Of a DNA stretch of 44,178 nucleotides, positions 37,468-44,178 are shown one piece after another. Under the pieces are notes generated by a model, which made no database searches, had not been told where the DNA came from, and was given only the letters and a program-made list of their open reading frames with translations. The DNA lies in the NCBI GenBank assembly GCA_029565395.1, contig JAKQOG010000120.1:1-44178 (forward strand), read 5' to 3'. Numbering within the stretch: position 1 is the stretch's first letter; every line of letters begins with the position of its first letter. Source of the stretch: Candidatus Hydrogenedentota bacterium (GTDB lineage Bacteria > Hydrogenedentota > Hydrogenedentia > Hydrogenedentales > CAILVY01). A program made the translations under genes and the position numbers.

Positions 37468-37544
37468 TGGCGGAGACGACGAGACTTGAACTCGCGACCT
37501 CTGGCTTGACAGGCCAGCGTTCTAACCAACTGAACTACGCCTCC
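37468..37544 (-). tRNA. tRNA-Asp (GTC), CCA encoded
   Basis: A 77-base cloverleaf is read leftward. The acceptor stem GGAGGCG pairs with CGTCTCC (one G-U pair), the discriminator is G, and CCA is encoded. The D arm has AGTTGGTTAG, the anticodon loop is CTGTCAA (anticodon GTC) and the T loop is TTCAAGT. The integrase remnant and restriction-like genes lie immediately downstream of its 3' end. Confidence 0.97.
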
Positions 37545-37587
37545 GCAAGGGGGTGCGTTGTGACAGGGATTCCCTGAACGCAGGATA

Positions 37588-37617
37588 ACTATAGCATTCT
37601 AATGCAGGGGATTTCAA
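37588..37617 (-). promoter_or_regulatory. Promoter of tRNA-Asp
   Basis: Reading leftward, the -35 is TTGAAA (37617-37612) and the -10 is TATAGT (37593-37588), with an 18-base spacer. The -10 lies about 43 bases before the tRNA 5' end, which suits a short leader. The -35 box touches the stop codon of the pyrophosphorylase gene. Confidence 0.6.
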
Positions 37618-39062
37618 GCAGGCACGGTGGCTGGACCCGTATATTGAAGGTTGCCGTCGGCGTCAATGGCGAGATCGCCGTTAACGGGCCAGGTTTTTCC
37701 GGCGCTCTTTTCAACAAACTCGTTTTGATTGAGTGCATATGCAGGACAGATTTCTATGGTGATTGCACTCTCACTGTTGGCTTGGCGCGGCACGGGTGAA
37801 CCAGCGGCGTCGAGCCATTTAGACCACAGGCTGTTCATGCTTTTTCGCGCGGCCACCACGCTGTTGTCGCCATCGTATTGCTTGGTTGGGGTGTACTCGC
37901 CTTCGCGGGCAATTTCCAGTCCTACCGGCGGATGCTGAATGAAACGCAGTGCGTCGAATACGAAGGTTTCAAATTTGTATCCGTTGGGCTTTTTAGGTTT
38001 CACGAGTACGCCGGTTTCATCGATATAGGGGATTTTTTTGAAGGCGCGGTGCCACGGGAAGCTGTCGAAGTGTTCGTAGACGCGCTGGATGAAATCTACG
38101 GTGAAGATGTGCATGGCGGGGTTGCCGGCATAATACACGACATCGCCGTGCGCGTCGGTCTGGAGGAGTTGCGGGTAAATGTCGAGTTCGGAATATTCGA
38201 TCACGTGGTATTTTCCGTCGCATAGGCAATGCACGCCGACGGCTTCGCGGGGATGGTTTTTCCGGTGATTTTTGGAGGACATTTCGGCGTTGCGCAGCAC
38301 GTGATAGCCAATGAACCTGGGGTCGGCAACCTTGGCGGCCCAGTTGTCCACTTGGAAGTAACTTAAGAGGTCTATGCCTCGTTTGCGTGCGTCATCAAGA
38401 ACACCGTTTTCGACCATCGCGGGAATGCTGCCACCGTGACCATTGGGATTTGTAGCGAGGTGGCAGGGCGTTTCGAGCATAAACTTGGCGGCGGTATCCA
38501 CACAAGGCACCATGCGCTGGATAATGAACTGCACGTTTTTCTGCCCAAGGCCGAAATAATCGTTTTTGTTGAAATAGGCGCGGGTAGCCTCCGCATTGGC
38601 TCGGCTTACCATGATGTACCAAGGCAGAGAACAGCCATATCGCCGCTGCAGGTTCAGGATTTTTTCAGCGTGATACTGGAAGAAAGATTTCTGGGTGAGA
38701 GGCCCGATGGGATACACGCCTTTTGGTCCGGAAAATCCGAGCCGGGTTCCCTGGCCGCCTGCCACAAGGAAAATGCCCACGCGCCCATCGTGGAGCGTGG
38801 TCTCCCCCGCTTCCCATGTTTCTTTAGCATCGGGCGCATCAAAGGGGATTACAGGGATCGGTTCAATGTGATTGAAATGTTCCGGCGGCGGTTCGTCCAG
38901 CACCCATTTATCAATTAGGCGCTGCATGAGCGGAAAATCAACTTCCTCCAGATCCGTTAGGAGTTGTTCACGTTCAGCAGCATTCAATTGGCCCCAAAAA
39001 TGGAATACATGATCTTGATTATAGTACGAAGCGCGTTTCCGCGCGGCCGATTCGGTCAACAC
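37614..39062 (-). CDS. UDP-N-acetylhexosamine pyrophosphorylase (AGX/UDPGP type)
   Basis: This is a nucleotidyltransferase of the eukaryote-like UDPGP family, about 482 residues, expected to make UDP-GlcNAc (or UDP-GalNAc/UDP-glucose) from UTP and the sugar-1-phosphate. The nucleotide loop is LVAGGQGTRLGFSGPKG, followed by YIMVSRAN and HGGSIPAM, as in human AGX1 and QRI1. GTG 39062 is chosen because AGAAAGGA lies six bases upstream and the start then falls just after the previous stop; ATG 39080 would overlap it by 16 bases. Bacteria usually use GlmU for this step, and AGX-type enzymes occur mainly in Bacteroidetes and PVC-like groups. The zinc-ribbon gene lies two bases upstream, so they are probably one operon. 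Confidence 0.88.
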   Translation of the reverse strand: MLTESAARKRASYYNQDHVFHFWGQLNAAEREQLLTDLEEVDFPLMQRLIDKWVLDEPPPEHFNHIEPIPVIPFDAPDAKETWEAGETTLHDGRVGIFLVAGGQGTRLGFSGPKGVYPIGPLTQKSFFQYHAEKILNLQRRYGCSLPWYIMVSRANAEATRAYFNKNDYFGLGQKNVQFIIQRMVPCVDTAAKFMLETPCHLATNPNGHGGSIPAMVENGVLDDARKRGIDLLSYFQVDNWAAKVADPRFIGYHVLRNAEMSSKNHRKNHPREAVGVHCLCDGKYHVIEYSELDIYPQLLQTDAHGDVVYYAGNPAMHIFTVDFIQRVYEHFDSFPWHRAFKKIPYIDETGVLVKPKKPNGYKFETFVFDALRFIQHPPVGLEIAREGEYTPTKQYDGDNSVVAARKSMNSLWSKWLDAAGSPVPRQANSESAITIEICPAYALNQNEFVEKSAGKTWPVNGDLAIDADGNLQYTGPATVPA

Positions 39063-39064
39063 GC

Positions 39065-39457
39065 CTATTCCTTTCTCCATACTTTGCCGAACTTGTCCAT
39101 TTCGGCGCGTTGTTGTTGGTTGGGCAGCAATCCAGGCTTGGTGCCCTCAACGATTTCAAATTTCGATCCGCATCCATCGCATAGGCCGTAGTCAAAGCTC
39201 GGTTGTTCCAGGGGTTCACGGCATTTTGGGCATGCCGGGGCAAACTTGGCATATAAAAGCCGTGGATTTTCAAAAACGAGGCCGCAGCAGGGACATTGCC
39301 GCACCATGGCGGTCCTGCGCCAGCAGCGCGTCAGCATACGCTCGGCGCCGCACACCCGGCAGTCAATGGTATGCCCCACAATGGGGTGCATACCTTGATC
39401 GCCCGCGCCAGTTTTGGGTGCGGAAGGCGTTTTATCGCTTCGTCCAAATAGTGCCAT
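39065..39457 (-). CDS. Zinc-ribbon protein, four CxxC pairs
   Basis: This 130-residue cytoplasmic protein has four Cys pairs: CRVC (33-36), CPCC (55-58), CPKC (76-79) and CDGC (93-96). They suggest two zinc ribbons, each using two pairs. The N-terminal 30 residues are low-complexity. A good AAGGA box precedes ATG 39457. No other domain is visible, so this could be a DNA- or RNA-binding regulator or a subunit. It is directly followed (two bases) by the pyrophosphorylase gene. Confidence 0.72.
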   Translation of the reverse strand: MALFGRSDKTPSAPKTGAGDQGMHPIVGHTIDCRVCGAERMLTRCWRRTAMVRQCPCCGLVFENPRLLYAKFAPACPKCREPLEQPSFDYGLCDGCGSKFEIVEGTKPGLLPNQQQRAEMDKFGKVWRKE

Positions 39458-39580
39458 GTGCGCTTTCCTTAAAATACAGTCCGGTTTCTTTAAGGCTTAT
39501 TGTACCGCAAGAAGAAGGATCGGTTCATCCATACAGCCCTTTTTTACAATATAAAGGGAAAATTTCCGCCATTTCATTGC

Positions 39581-39602
39581 CAAACCATTGCCGTATGGTT
39601 TG
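39581..39602 (-). terminator. Stem-loop after the DUF1573 gene, possible terminator
   Basis: CAAACCAT and ATGGTTTG form a perfect 8-base stem around a six-base loop, 38 bases after the DUF1573 stop. There is no T run after it in the leftward direction, so it is either a weak or factor-dependent end point or a 3' stabilising hairpin. Confidence 0.35.
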
Positions 39603-39639
39603 AACAGATGTGAAAAAGATCTTCTTCGCGCACTACGGT

Positions 39640-40761
39640 TTACTGTAACATGCCGCGCACAATGTTTTTTTCCTGAAATACAGTATCGCCTGACTTAACA
39701 ATGAAGATCATTTCCTCTTGAAAGATGCCTTTGGGCGCGTCTGGTTTAACCGAAATATCAATAAAATTCTTCAGCGGATCACCGCTTTTGCGGAAGGCCG
39801 CGGAGAGTTTTGTCCCGCTGAACTGAATGTCCGTGACTTCAACAGGTTGTTCCGAGGCAATGGTCAGGGTTCCCGCTACAACGCCAGGGAGATCTTTCAC
39901 CGAGTCTTTTAGAAGTACAAGTGGTTTAGGGTAGCCTGGCTCCACTTTATAGGGCGCGATGATATTTCCTTTCACCACACATAACATGCCGGGCATTCGT
40001 TTAATGTTTGTGCTGATAACAAAGCGTTGTTCAAAGGGACCGGGTGAAAAACAGGGCGTCAGGGTAACTTTAATTGAATATTCGGGTTTACCCGAAGCAG
40101 TCCATTCATTTTCAGGCCGTTTTTCAAATGAGAATGCAAACAACTCAGGATTTTTTTCTTTTGAATCACCGGTAAATTGCGCCACCCTGGTGATTTCCAC
40201 GGGCGCTTCCGTGAGGGACTTAAGCCTGAGGACAATTTCAGGGGTTTGTCCTTTGGGAACATTGCCGAAATCGGCTTCCGAAGGCGACAGGTCAAACTCC
40301 GGATCTATTTTTACACTGACAGATACGTCCAAGGCGGGAGTTTTCGGGTCATTTGACATGATGGTAATGGTTTTATGCGAATGGAAGCCGGGAATTTTTT
40401 CAGGGAACACTTTTATTGTGATGAACCCTTCCCCCCCAGGGAGGATGCTTCCCTGGCCGGGTGGAATGATCCCCTGGGTGCAGGCACAGGTGGACATGAT
40501 ATTTCGAAGGCGAAGTGGGGCTTTGCCCACATTGAAAAGGCGGAGTTTGGTTTCCGTGGGGGCGTTGTTGCCAATAACGCCCATATCAACTTCCGTATGC
40601 TCGGCGTTTATGGATGGCGCAAGAGTGGATGCGCTCTGTTCTGTGGACAGAAGAGCATCCAGGGATTTATTTTGGTAATTGGCGCGCCACGCCGCAAAGG
40701 AGACAAATGCGGCAATAATTGCAACACTGGCGAATGCGATATGTCCTGATCGGATTTTCAT
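39640..40761 (-). CDS. DUF1573-type exported or anchored protein
   Basis: This 373-residue protein has an N-terminal membrane helix (about 8-25, AFASVAIIAAFVSFAA) and Ig-like sandwich domains. Residues 52-155 are DUF1573, with the hallmark cysteine pair STCACTQGIIPPGQG after a conserved TKLRLFNVGKAPLRLRN strand. A second and third related sandwich follow (FDLSPSEADFGNVPKGQTPE onward). DUF1573 occurs widely in Bacteroidetes and Planctomycetes, with unknown function and presumed periplasmic location. ATG 40761 has GGAG six bases upstream, inside the last codons of the preceding kinase gene, and only three bases separate the stop of the kinase from it. Confidence 0.82.
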   Translation of the reverse strand: MKIRSGHIAFASVAIIAAFVSFAAWRANYQNKSLDALLSTEQSASTLAPSINAEHTEVDMGVIGNNAPTETKLRLFNVGKAPLRLRNIMSTCACTQGIIPPGQGSILPGGEGFITIKVFPEKIPGFHSHKTITIMSNDPKTPALDVSVSVKIDPEFDLSPSEADFGNVPKGQTPEIVLRLKSLTEAPVEITRVAQFTGDSKEKNPELFAFSFEKRPENEWTASGKPEYSIKVTLTPCFSPGPFEQRFVISTNIKRMPGMLCVVKGNIIAPYKVEPGYPKPLVLLKDSVKDLPGVVAGTLTIASEQPVEVTDIQFSGTKLSAAFRKSGDPLKNFIDISVKPDAPKGIFQEEMIFIVKSGDTVFQEKNIVRGMLQ

Positions 40762-40764
40762 GGA

Positions 40765-41775
40765 TTACTCCGATGAAAAGCGCACCTGATAGCGTTTTTC
40801 TGCCTGAGCCAATCCTGCGGAGAGTGTTGCATACACCTCTTCCGAGACCGGTTTGTCGAGTTCCATGCCGAGTAATAATCCTCCCACCACGGGTTCGTAC
40901 AGGGGCATCACCAGGCGGGCATTGGGGCATTCCCGATGGATGACTGTCGCCATGGCGTCTGCCAGAACGGGGCTGGTTCCTTTGAAGACACTGCCCGCCA
41001 TAACCACGTCGAAGGTGTCGCGGCACATATCGAGATGGCGTGCGGCGGCGTTGACCATCTGGGCGAGATAGCGTCCCCCCCACTCCAGAATATCGCAGGC
41101 GGTGGCATCGCCTTGATACGCGGCATCGAACACCAGCTTGGCCATAGGCTGCAAATCGTCATACGTAATTTGGCCTTTATAGGCTTTGTAGAACAACTCA
41201 TCGAGATCGTTGCAACCGGCTTTTTCCAAAAACAAGTCGGCAAGCAAGGTTTTTCCAATGATTCCGTCACGATAGCGCCATACGGCTTTGAGGCCTTCCG
41301 TGCCGATGCTGGAACCGCTGACCATATCGCCGAAATCTTCATTGATCCCGCCAACGCGCATCTCCTGGCCCGTGCGGTTTTTTCCCGCGCACACACACCC
41401 CGTGCCACAGGCAATCACAATGCCGAAGGGCGCCTTGGTGCCGCCGCGCAACCCGGCCATGGAATCATTGCGGAAGGCCCTAGGGATTGCGCCGAACATG
41501 GGAGTGAAGATCTCGCGTTCGAGCATGGTGTAGTCCTCAGGAATGTCGGCCCCGGCAATACCCATGCCAATGCCGTTAATGTCCTCCAAGCACAAGCCTG
41601 CTTCGCTGAGGGCTTCTTCTATGGCCTTATTAATTTCCGTATAGGCGGGTTCGACGCCATAGGCTTCGTAATTGCCTGCTCCGGCCCGTCCAAAACCCAG
41701 GATATTTCCATTTTCGTCGCCCGCAAGGCAAAATGTCTTGGTGCCGCCTGCGTCGAGTCCTAAATAGTTTCGCAC
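40765..41775 (-). CDS. BadF/BcrA-type sugar kinase, N-acetylglucosamine kinase-like
   Basis: This 336-residue kinase of the ASKHA fold has the phosphate-1 motif YLGLDAGGTKT, the acidic GIAGAD segment, the phosphate-2 region IACGTGCVCAG, GINEDFGDMVSGSSIG and the adenosine motif VVMAGSVFKG. This order matches the N-acetylglucosamine kinases of the BadF/BadG/BcrA/BcrD group (as human NAGK), which phosphorylate GlcNAc or related amino sugars. GTG 41775 is chosen because GGAG lies seven bases upstream. With the AGX-type pyrophosphorylase on the same strand, a salvage route from GlcNAc is plausible, although a mutase is not in the window. Confidence 0.85.
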   Translation of the reverse strand: MRNYLGLDAGGTKTFCLAGDENGNILGFGRAGAGNYEAYGVEPAYTEINKAIEEALSEAGLCLEDINGIGMGIAGADIPEDYTMLEREIFTPMFGAIPRAFRNDSMAGLRGGTKAPFGIVIACGTGCVCAGKNRTGQEMRVGGINEDFGDMVSGSSIGTEGLKAVWRYRDGIIGKTLLADLFLEKAGCNDLDELFYKAYKGQITYDDLQPMAKLVFDAAYQGDATACDILEWGGRYLAQMVNAAARHLDMCRDTFDVVMAGSVFKGTSPVLADAMATVIHRECPNARLVMPLYEPVVGGLLLGMELDKPVSEEVYATLSAGLAQAEKRYQVRFSSE

Positions 41776-41815
41776 ACTGCATCTCCATCATGTAAAAAGG
41801 TGTCTTGAAAAGCAT

Positions 41816-41853
41816 AAAAAACTTGCCGCATCACGCAGAAGCAATGCGGCAAG
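41816..41853 (-). terminator. Rho-independent terminator of cpoB-pal
   Basis: A perfect 10-base stem, CTTGCCGCAT (41822-41831) with ATGCGGCAAG (41844-41853), encloses a 12-base loop. Reading leftward it is followed by six T residues (41821-41816). It begins 21 bases after the cpoB stop and thus ends the pal-cpoB operon, isolating it from the kinase gene. Confidence 0.9.
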
Positions 41854-41874
41854 TCCAGTATAGCATACTTCAGC

Positions 41875-42768
41875 TTATTGGGGACTGGAGAGTCCTTTAA
41901 TCTTTTCCAGGTCGTCCTGGGCTTGTTTCGCGGCAGGAGTGGCAGGATAGGTGGCGATAATTTCCTGCAACAGCTTGGTGGCCTGGTCTGTTTGACCGAG
42001 GCGGTGCAAGGCCACGGCTTTATTCCGCATGGCCAAAGGCACTTTACTATTGGTGGGATAATTATTCACCACTTTTTCCGATTCTTGGATGGCTTCTTGA
42101 TTCTTCTGCAAATACAGATAGCACGCCGCCTTCCAGAATTGGGCGCTGCCGGCCAATTCGCTGTTCGGGTATTTCTGCAGGAATGCGTCGAGCTTTGTCA
42201 GTGCCTCCGCGTAATTATAGGCGCGGTATGGCGCCAACGCATCCTGGAACATCTTGGTTTCTTCGGGCGTGGCGGGGGTGGGCGCCGTTGCGGGCGTGGC
42301 CGCTACGGGTGCGCCGGGCGGGGTTGTTGCCGGGGTTCCCCCCATGGGAGGTGAACCCAAGTCCGAGGCTATGGGTTGTGAACCGCTACGTTCAATAATC
42401 ACACCGCCCACCTGGGGTTCCAGGGGATTAGAGCCGGGTGCTGTGCTGAGCCCCATACGCCGGTATAGCGTTGATTTTAGATCGGCGATGTCTTTCGACA
42501 ACGATTCGACCCGGGTTTGGTTCTCTTCCAGCATGGAACGCAGTTGGCGCATCTGCTCGTCACTTTCATTGACGCGCTGCATCAACGTCGCGGAGGTTTC
42601 AGTTAGTTTGGTAACGGAACCGCCAAGGTTCTCGTCCAGTGTCCGCACCCGCTTGTTGGTGTCGTAGACGGTATTGCGCACTTGTTTTGATACGCCGAGC
42701 GTATTGCAGCCGGCCAGCACCATTAGCGCCAAAGCCGCGCTGGCCCAAGTCAGCGGTCGTGAATGCAT
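41875..42768 (-). CDS. cpoB: CpoB (YbgF)-like Tol-Pal lipoprotein with TPRs
   Basis: This 297-residue protein has a lipobox (LAGC at about 18-21), a coiled coil (about 30-103: RTLDENLGGSVTKLTETSATLMQRVNE and onward), a Pro/Thr/Ala linker, and a C-terminal TPR domain (about 175-290) with YbgF-type units: AYNYAEALTKLDAFLQKYPN, GSAQFWKAACYLYLQKN and YPATPAAKQAQDDLEKI. CpoB/YbgF works with Tol-Pal at the division site and couples peptidoglycan synthesis to outer-membrane constriction. E. coli CpoB is periplasmic; the lipobox here indicates membrane attachment. It follows pal by 23 bases, the reverse of some orders but a normal pairing. Confidence 0.92.
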   Translation of the reverse strand: MHSRPLTWASAALALMVLAGCNTLGVSKQVRNTVYDTNKRVRTLDENLGGSVTKLTETSATLMQRVNESDEQMRQLRSMLEENQTRVESLSKDIADLKSTLYRRMGLSTAPGSNPLEPQVGGVIIERSGSQPIASDLGSPPMGGTPATTPPGAPVAATPATAPTPATPEETKMFQDALAPYRAYNYAEALTKLDAFLQKYPNSELAGSAQFWKAACYLYLQKNQEAIQESEKVVNNYPTNSKVPLAMRNKAVALHRLGQTDQATKLLQEIIATYPATPAAKQAQDDLEKIKGLSSPQ

Positions 42769-42791
42769 GTGATGAACCTATTCTTTTACAG

Positions 42792-43292
42792 TTATTGTGC
42801 CTTGTTGAAAGCAGCGCGGCGATTCTTCGCCCAGGCTTCTTCATTATGGCCCGCATCCACCGGCTGTTCTTTACCATAGCTGATGGTCACTAACTTGTCC
42901 GCGGGAATGCCCAGGGAAATCAGATAATCCCGGACGGCTAATGCACGGCGTTCGCCCAGCGCCAGGTTGTATTCCTGGGTGCCGCGTTCATCGCAGTGAC
43001 CGGCAATCTGAATCGTCACGCCAGAGTTCTTTTTGATTATTTCTGCGTTCTTATTCAGGGTCTCTATGGCGTCCGGACGCAGGTTCGATTTGTCGAAATC
43101 GAAATACACCAAGGCCAAGTCTGTTGCCGGATCAAAGATCTTTTCCTTAACGGCGGGTTGTTCTGGTTCTTTGACAGTCGGCGTGGTAACCTTGGGTTCC
43201 GCAGTCTTGTGTTTGCAGCCGGTGGCTCCGGTTACAACCAGCGCCATGCACACGGCCAACATTATTGCCATCCAGTACGATTTCGTTTTCAT
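42792..43292 (-). CDS. pal: Peptidoglycan-associated lipoprotein Pal
   Basis: This 166-residue outer-membrane lipoprotein has the lipobox GATGC (about 22-26) and a long proline-rich linker before a C-terminal OmpA-like domain (about 58-163). The peptidoglycan-binding core is visible in VYFDFDKSNLRPDA, VTIQIAGHCDERGTQEYN and LALGERRALAVRDYL, which keep the Asp and Arg used to bind diaminopimelate. An AAGGG box lies ten bases before ATG 43292. It heads the operon, with cpoB following. A palindrome 60-75 bases upstream of the start may be part of its control region. Confidence 0.95.
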   Translation of the reverse strand: MKTKSYWMAIMLAVCMALVVTGATGCKHKTAEPKVTTPTVKEPEQPAVKEKIFDPATDLALVYFDFDKSNLRPDAIETLNKNAEIIKKNSGVTIQIAGHCDERGTQEYNLALGERRALAVRDYLISLGIPADKLVTISYGKEQPVDAGHNEEAWAKNRRAAFNKAQ

Positions 43293-43350
43293 AGTGTAGA
43301 TCCCTTACCTTTCCCATATTCTTTGGTTGTTGGGTTAACTCGACTTCCGT

Positions 43351-43365
43351 GCTAGGTATCCTAGC
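43351..43365. promoter_or_regulatory. Palindrome upstream of pal, possible operator
   Basis: GCTAGG-TAT-CCTAGC is a perfect 6+6 inverted repeat with a three-base centre, about 60 bases upstream of the pal start. The spacing and size suit a dimeric regulator site, but no -35/-10 pair is clear around it, so this is a suggestion only. Confidence 0.3.
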
Positions 43366-43930
43366 AAAATTTATGGAAGTCTTCAAGTATACATTTATTT
43401 ATTACTTCCTGCCGTAAAAAGTTCCGTATTCGCCTAATCCGCTGTTTACGGGGGTTTATTGCCTTGGAAGAAGGCATGGGGAACTTTTGGTGGAATCCGG
43501 AGATTATATGTAACAGAGGCCGAACTGGACGGTAGTATAAGAAAGCAGCGTTGGGGGCGGCAAGAAGCCCCTTCTGCTGCCGGAAACAACCGGGAATACG
43601 CGTCATGAACTGCCAGATAGCCGATGTGGTCCAGAACAGTGTGGATTATGTGCTTGAGCAGGTTCGCACGGTCATTCTGGCAGTGGCCCGGACCTCATAG
43701 TATATGCCTCCCCATCAAGAGGCGTAGTCACCCCCTGCGCCTATTTTGATTTGCCGCCGCGTTAGTACGTGAAACCCTCCACGGAGCGGCGGCCTTTCCT
43801 TTTCTACCCGGCATCCGTGTAAAATAGGGCAACATGTGAGGAGCCCGGATGTTCGTATCATGGACTGTCATGAAGACAATGTGAAGGCCTTTTACTCGAA
43901 TTTTAAATAACAAATCGGCGGTAATGCAGT
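43366..43930. other. Intergenic region without a convincing gene
   Basis: This 565-base gap between the divergent pal operon and the gene at the right edge has only short weak frames. One rightward 31-codon frame at 43605-43700 (NCQIADVVQNSVDYVLEQVR) looks protein-like but has no ribosome site. A nested inverted repeat at 43753-43793 is listed separately. No tRNA, rRNA or known riboswitch is recognisable by eye. Confidence 0.5.
43753..43793 (+). ncRNA. Nested stem structure, possible structured RNA or terminator
   Basis: GCCGCCGC (43753-43760) pairs with GCGGCGGC (43786-43793), and inside it CGTG (43768-43771) pairs with CACG (43780-43783). The right arm is followed by CTTTCCTTTT, a poor but T-rich tail. 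It could be a terminator for a rightward transcript or part of a structured RNA; neither strand shows a gene across it. Confidence 0.3.
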
Positions 43931-44178
43931 ATGTCGGATGAACTGGACAAATTAGCGGAACTGCGCAAGCGATTGGGCTTGAAAACCGGCGCACAATGGG
44001 TAAAAGAACGGGAAATGGCCGAGTCTCACCCGCCGGAAGGCGTTCCAGAGCCTCTGGAACGTTCCGGGGGTGATCCGGAGGCGTTTTCCAAACAAAAAGA
44101 CATGCTGCGGCGGCTGACGGATCGGCTGAACCTGATGCAGGGGTCGGATTGGGTTCGCCAGCAGGAAGAATTGGAAGA
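43931..44178 (+). CDS. Hypothetical protein, 3' end cut by window edge
   Basis: ATG 43931 opens a frame that stays open to the window end (82 codons), with a weak GGCGG box upstream. The product is charged and helical and contains an internal repeat: LRKRLGLKTGAQWVKERE (about residues 11-28) and LTDRLNLMQGSDWVRQQEE (about residues 62-80), each an amphipathic helix with a G-x-x-W-V core. The two copies are separated by a Pro/Glu-rich stretch. No family is recognised; such repeats suggest a protein-binding or scaffold role. Transcription is divergent from pal. Confidence 0.6.
   Translation, partial: MSDELDKLAELRKRLGLKTGAQWVKEREMAESHPPEGVPEPLERSGGDPEAFSKQKDMLRRLTDRLNLMQGSDWVRQQEELE

Noticed and set aside
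43361..43606. Leftward 81-codon frame upstream of pal
   Set aside because: Basic low-quality translation, no ribosome site, no family; likely chance.
43728..43994. Leftward 88-codon frame over the right-edge gene start
   Set aside because: It crosses the nested stem and the start of the rightward gene, and I found no convincing domain or ribosome site.

Overview
The window looks like a chromosomal stretch from a Gram-negative, sugar-degrading bacterium of the PVC/Hydrogenedentota type. A Pal/CpoB pair shows an outer membrane. Most proteins in the left two thirds carry signal peptides or lipoboxes. Families typical of those phyla recur: two DUF1080 proteins, an HzsA-like diheme propeller protein, DUF5107-TPR, DUF1573, PL11 and GH116. 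The phylum is an inference; there is no rRNA here.

Layout. Positions 1-5200 hold a gene cut by the left edge, a secreted alpha/beta hydrolase read leftward, a secreted PIG-L/PL11 fusion read rightward, and a REP-associated tyrosine transposase (RAYT) between two arrays of its palindromic repeats. Positions 5221-13935 are a rightward cluster: HzsA-like c-type cytochrome, DUF5107-TPR lipoprotein, zinc alcohol dehydrogenase. Positions 13962-25218 are leftward: GH3 with a membrane-anchored partner; a three-gene set of five-bladed-propeller glycosidase-like protein, beta-helix-like protein and GH116; then a degenerate nuclease-like membrane protein, a DUF1080 protein and a small lipoprotein. A rightward DUF1080 gene converges on a leftward GPH-symporter/GH38-GH57-like pair (26046-29977).

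Positions 30533-31546 hold a Panacea-domain antitoxin gene and a small partner gene behind a near-consensus promoter with an inverted repeat over its -10 box. An amino-acid permease and a small lipoprotein follow. Positions 33590-37348 look like a decayed defence island downstream of tRNA-Asp: GIY-YIG/SF2 helicase, BRO/DinD-like protein, the first 50 codons of an N6-adenine methyltransferase and the N-terminal part of an integrase. From 37614 on the genes look like housekeeping: AGX-type UDP-sugar pyrophosphorylase, zinc-ribbon protein, DUF1573 protein, GlcNAc-kinase-like protein, cpoB and pal with a clear terminator, and a gene cut by the right edge.

How it fits together. The secreted lyases, hydrolases and glycosidase-like proteins would release sugars from pectin-like or amino-sugar glycans. 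A GPH symporter would import them, and a BadF-type kinase plus an AGX-type pyrophosphorylase could return GlcNAc to UDP-GlcNAc. The points most worth following are the self-flanking RAYT/REP locus with covarying stems, the restriction-like cassette with a deleted methyltransferase beside tRNA-Asp, and the Panacea toxin-antitoxin-like module with its visible operator.
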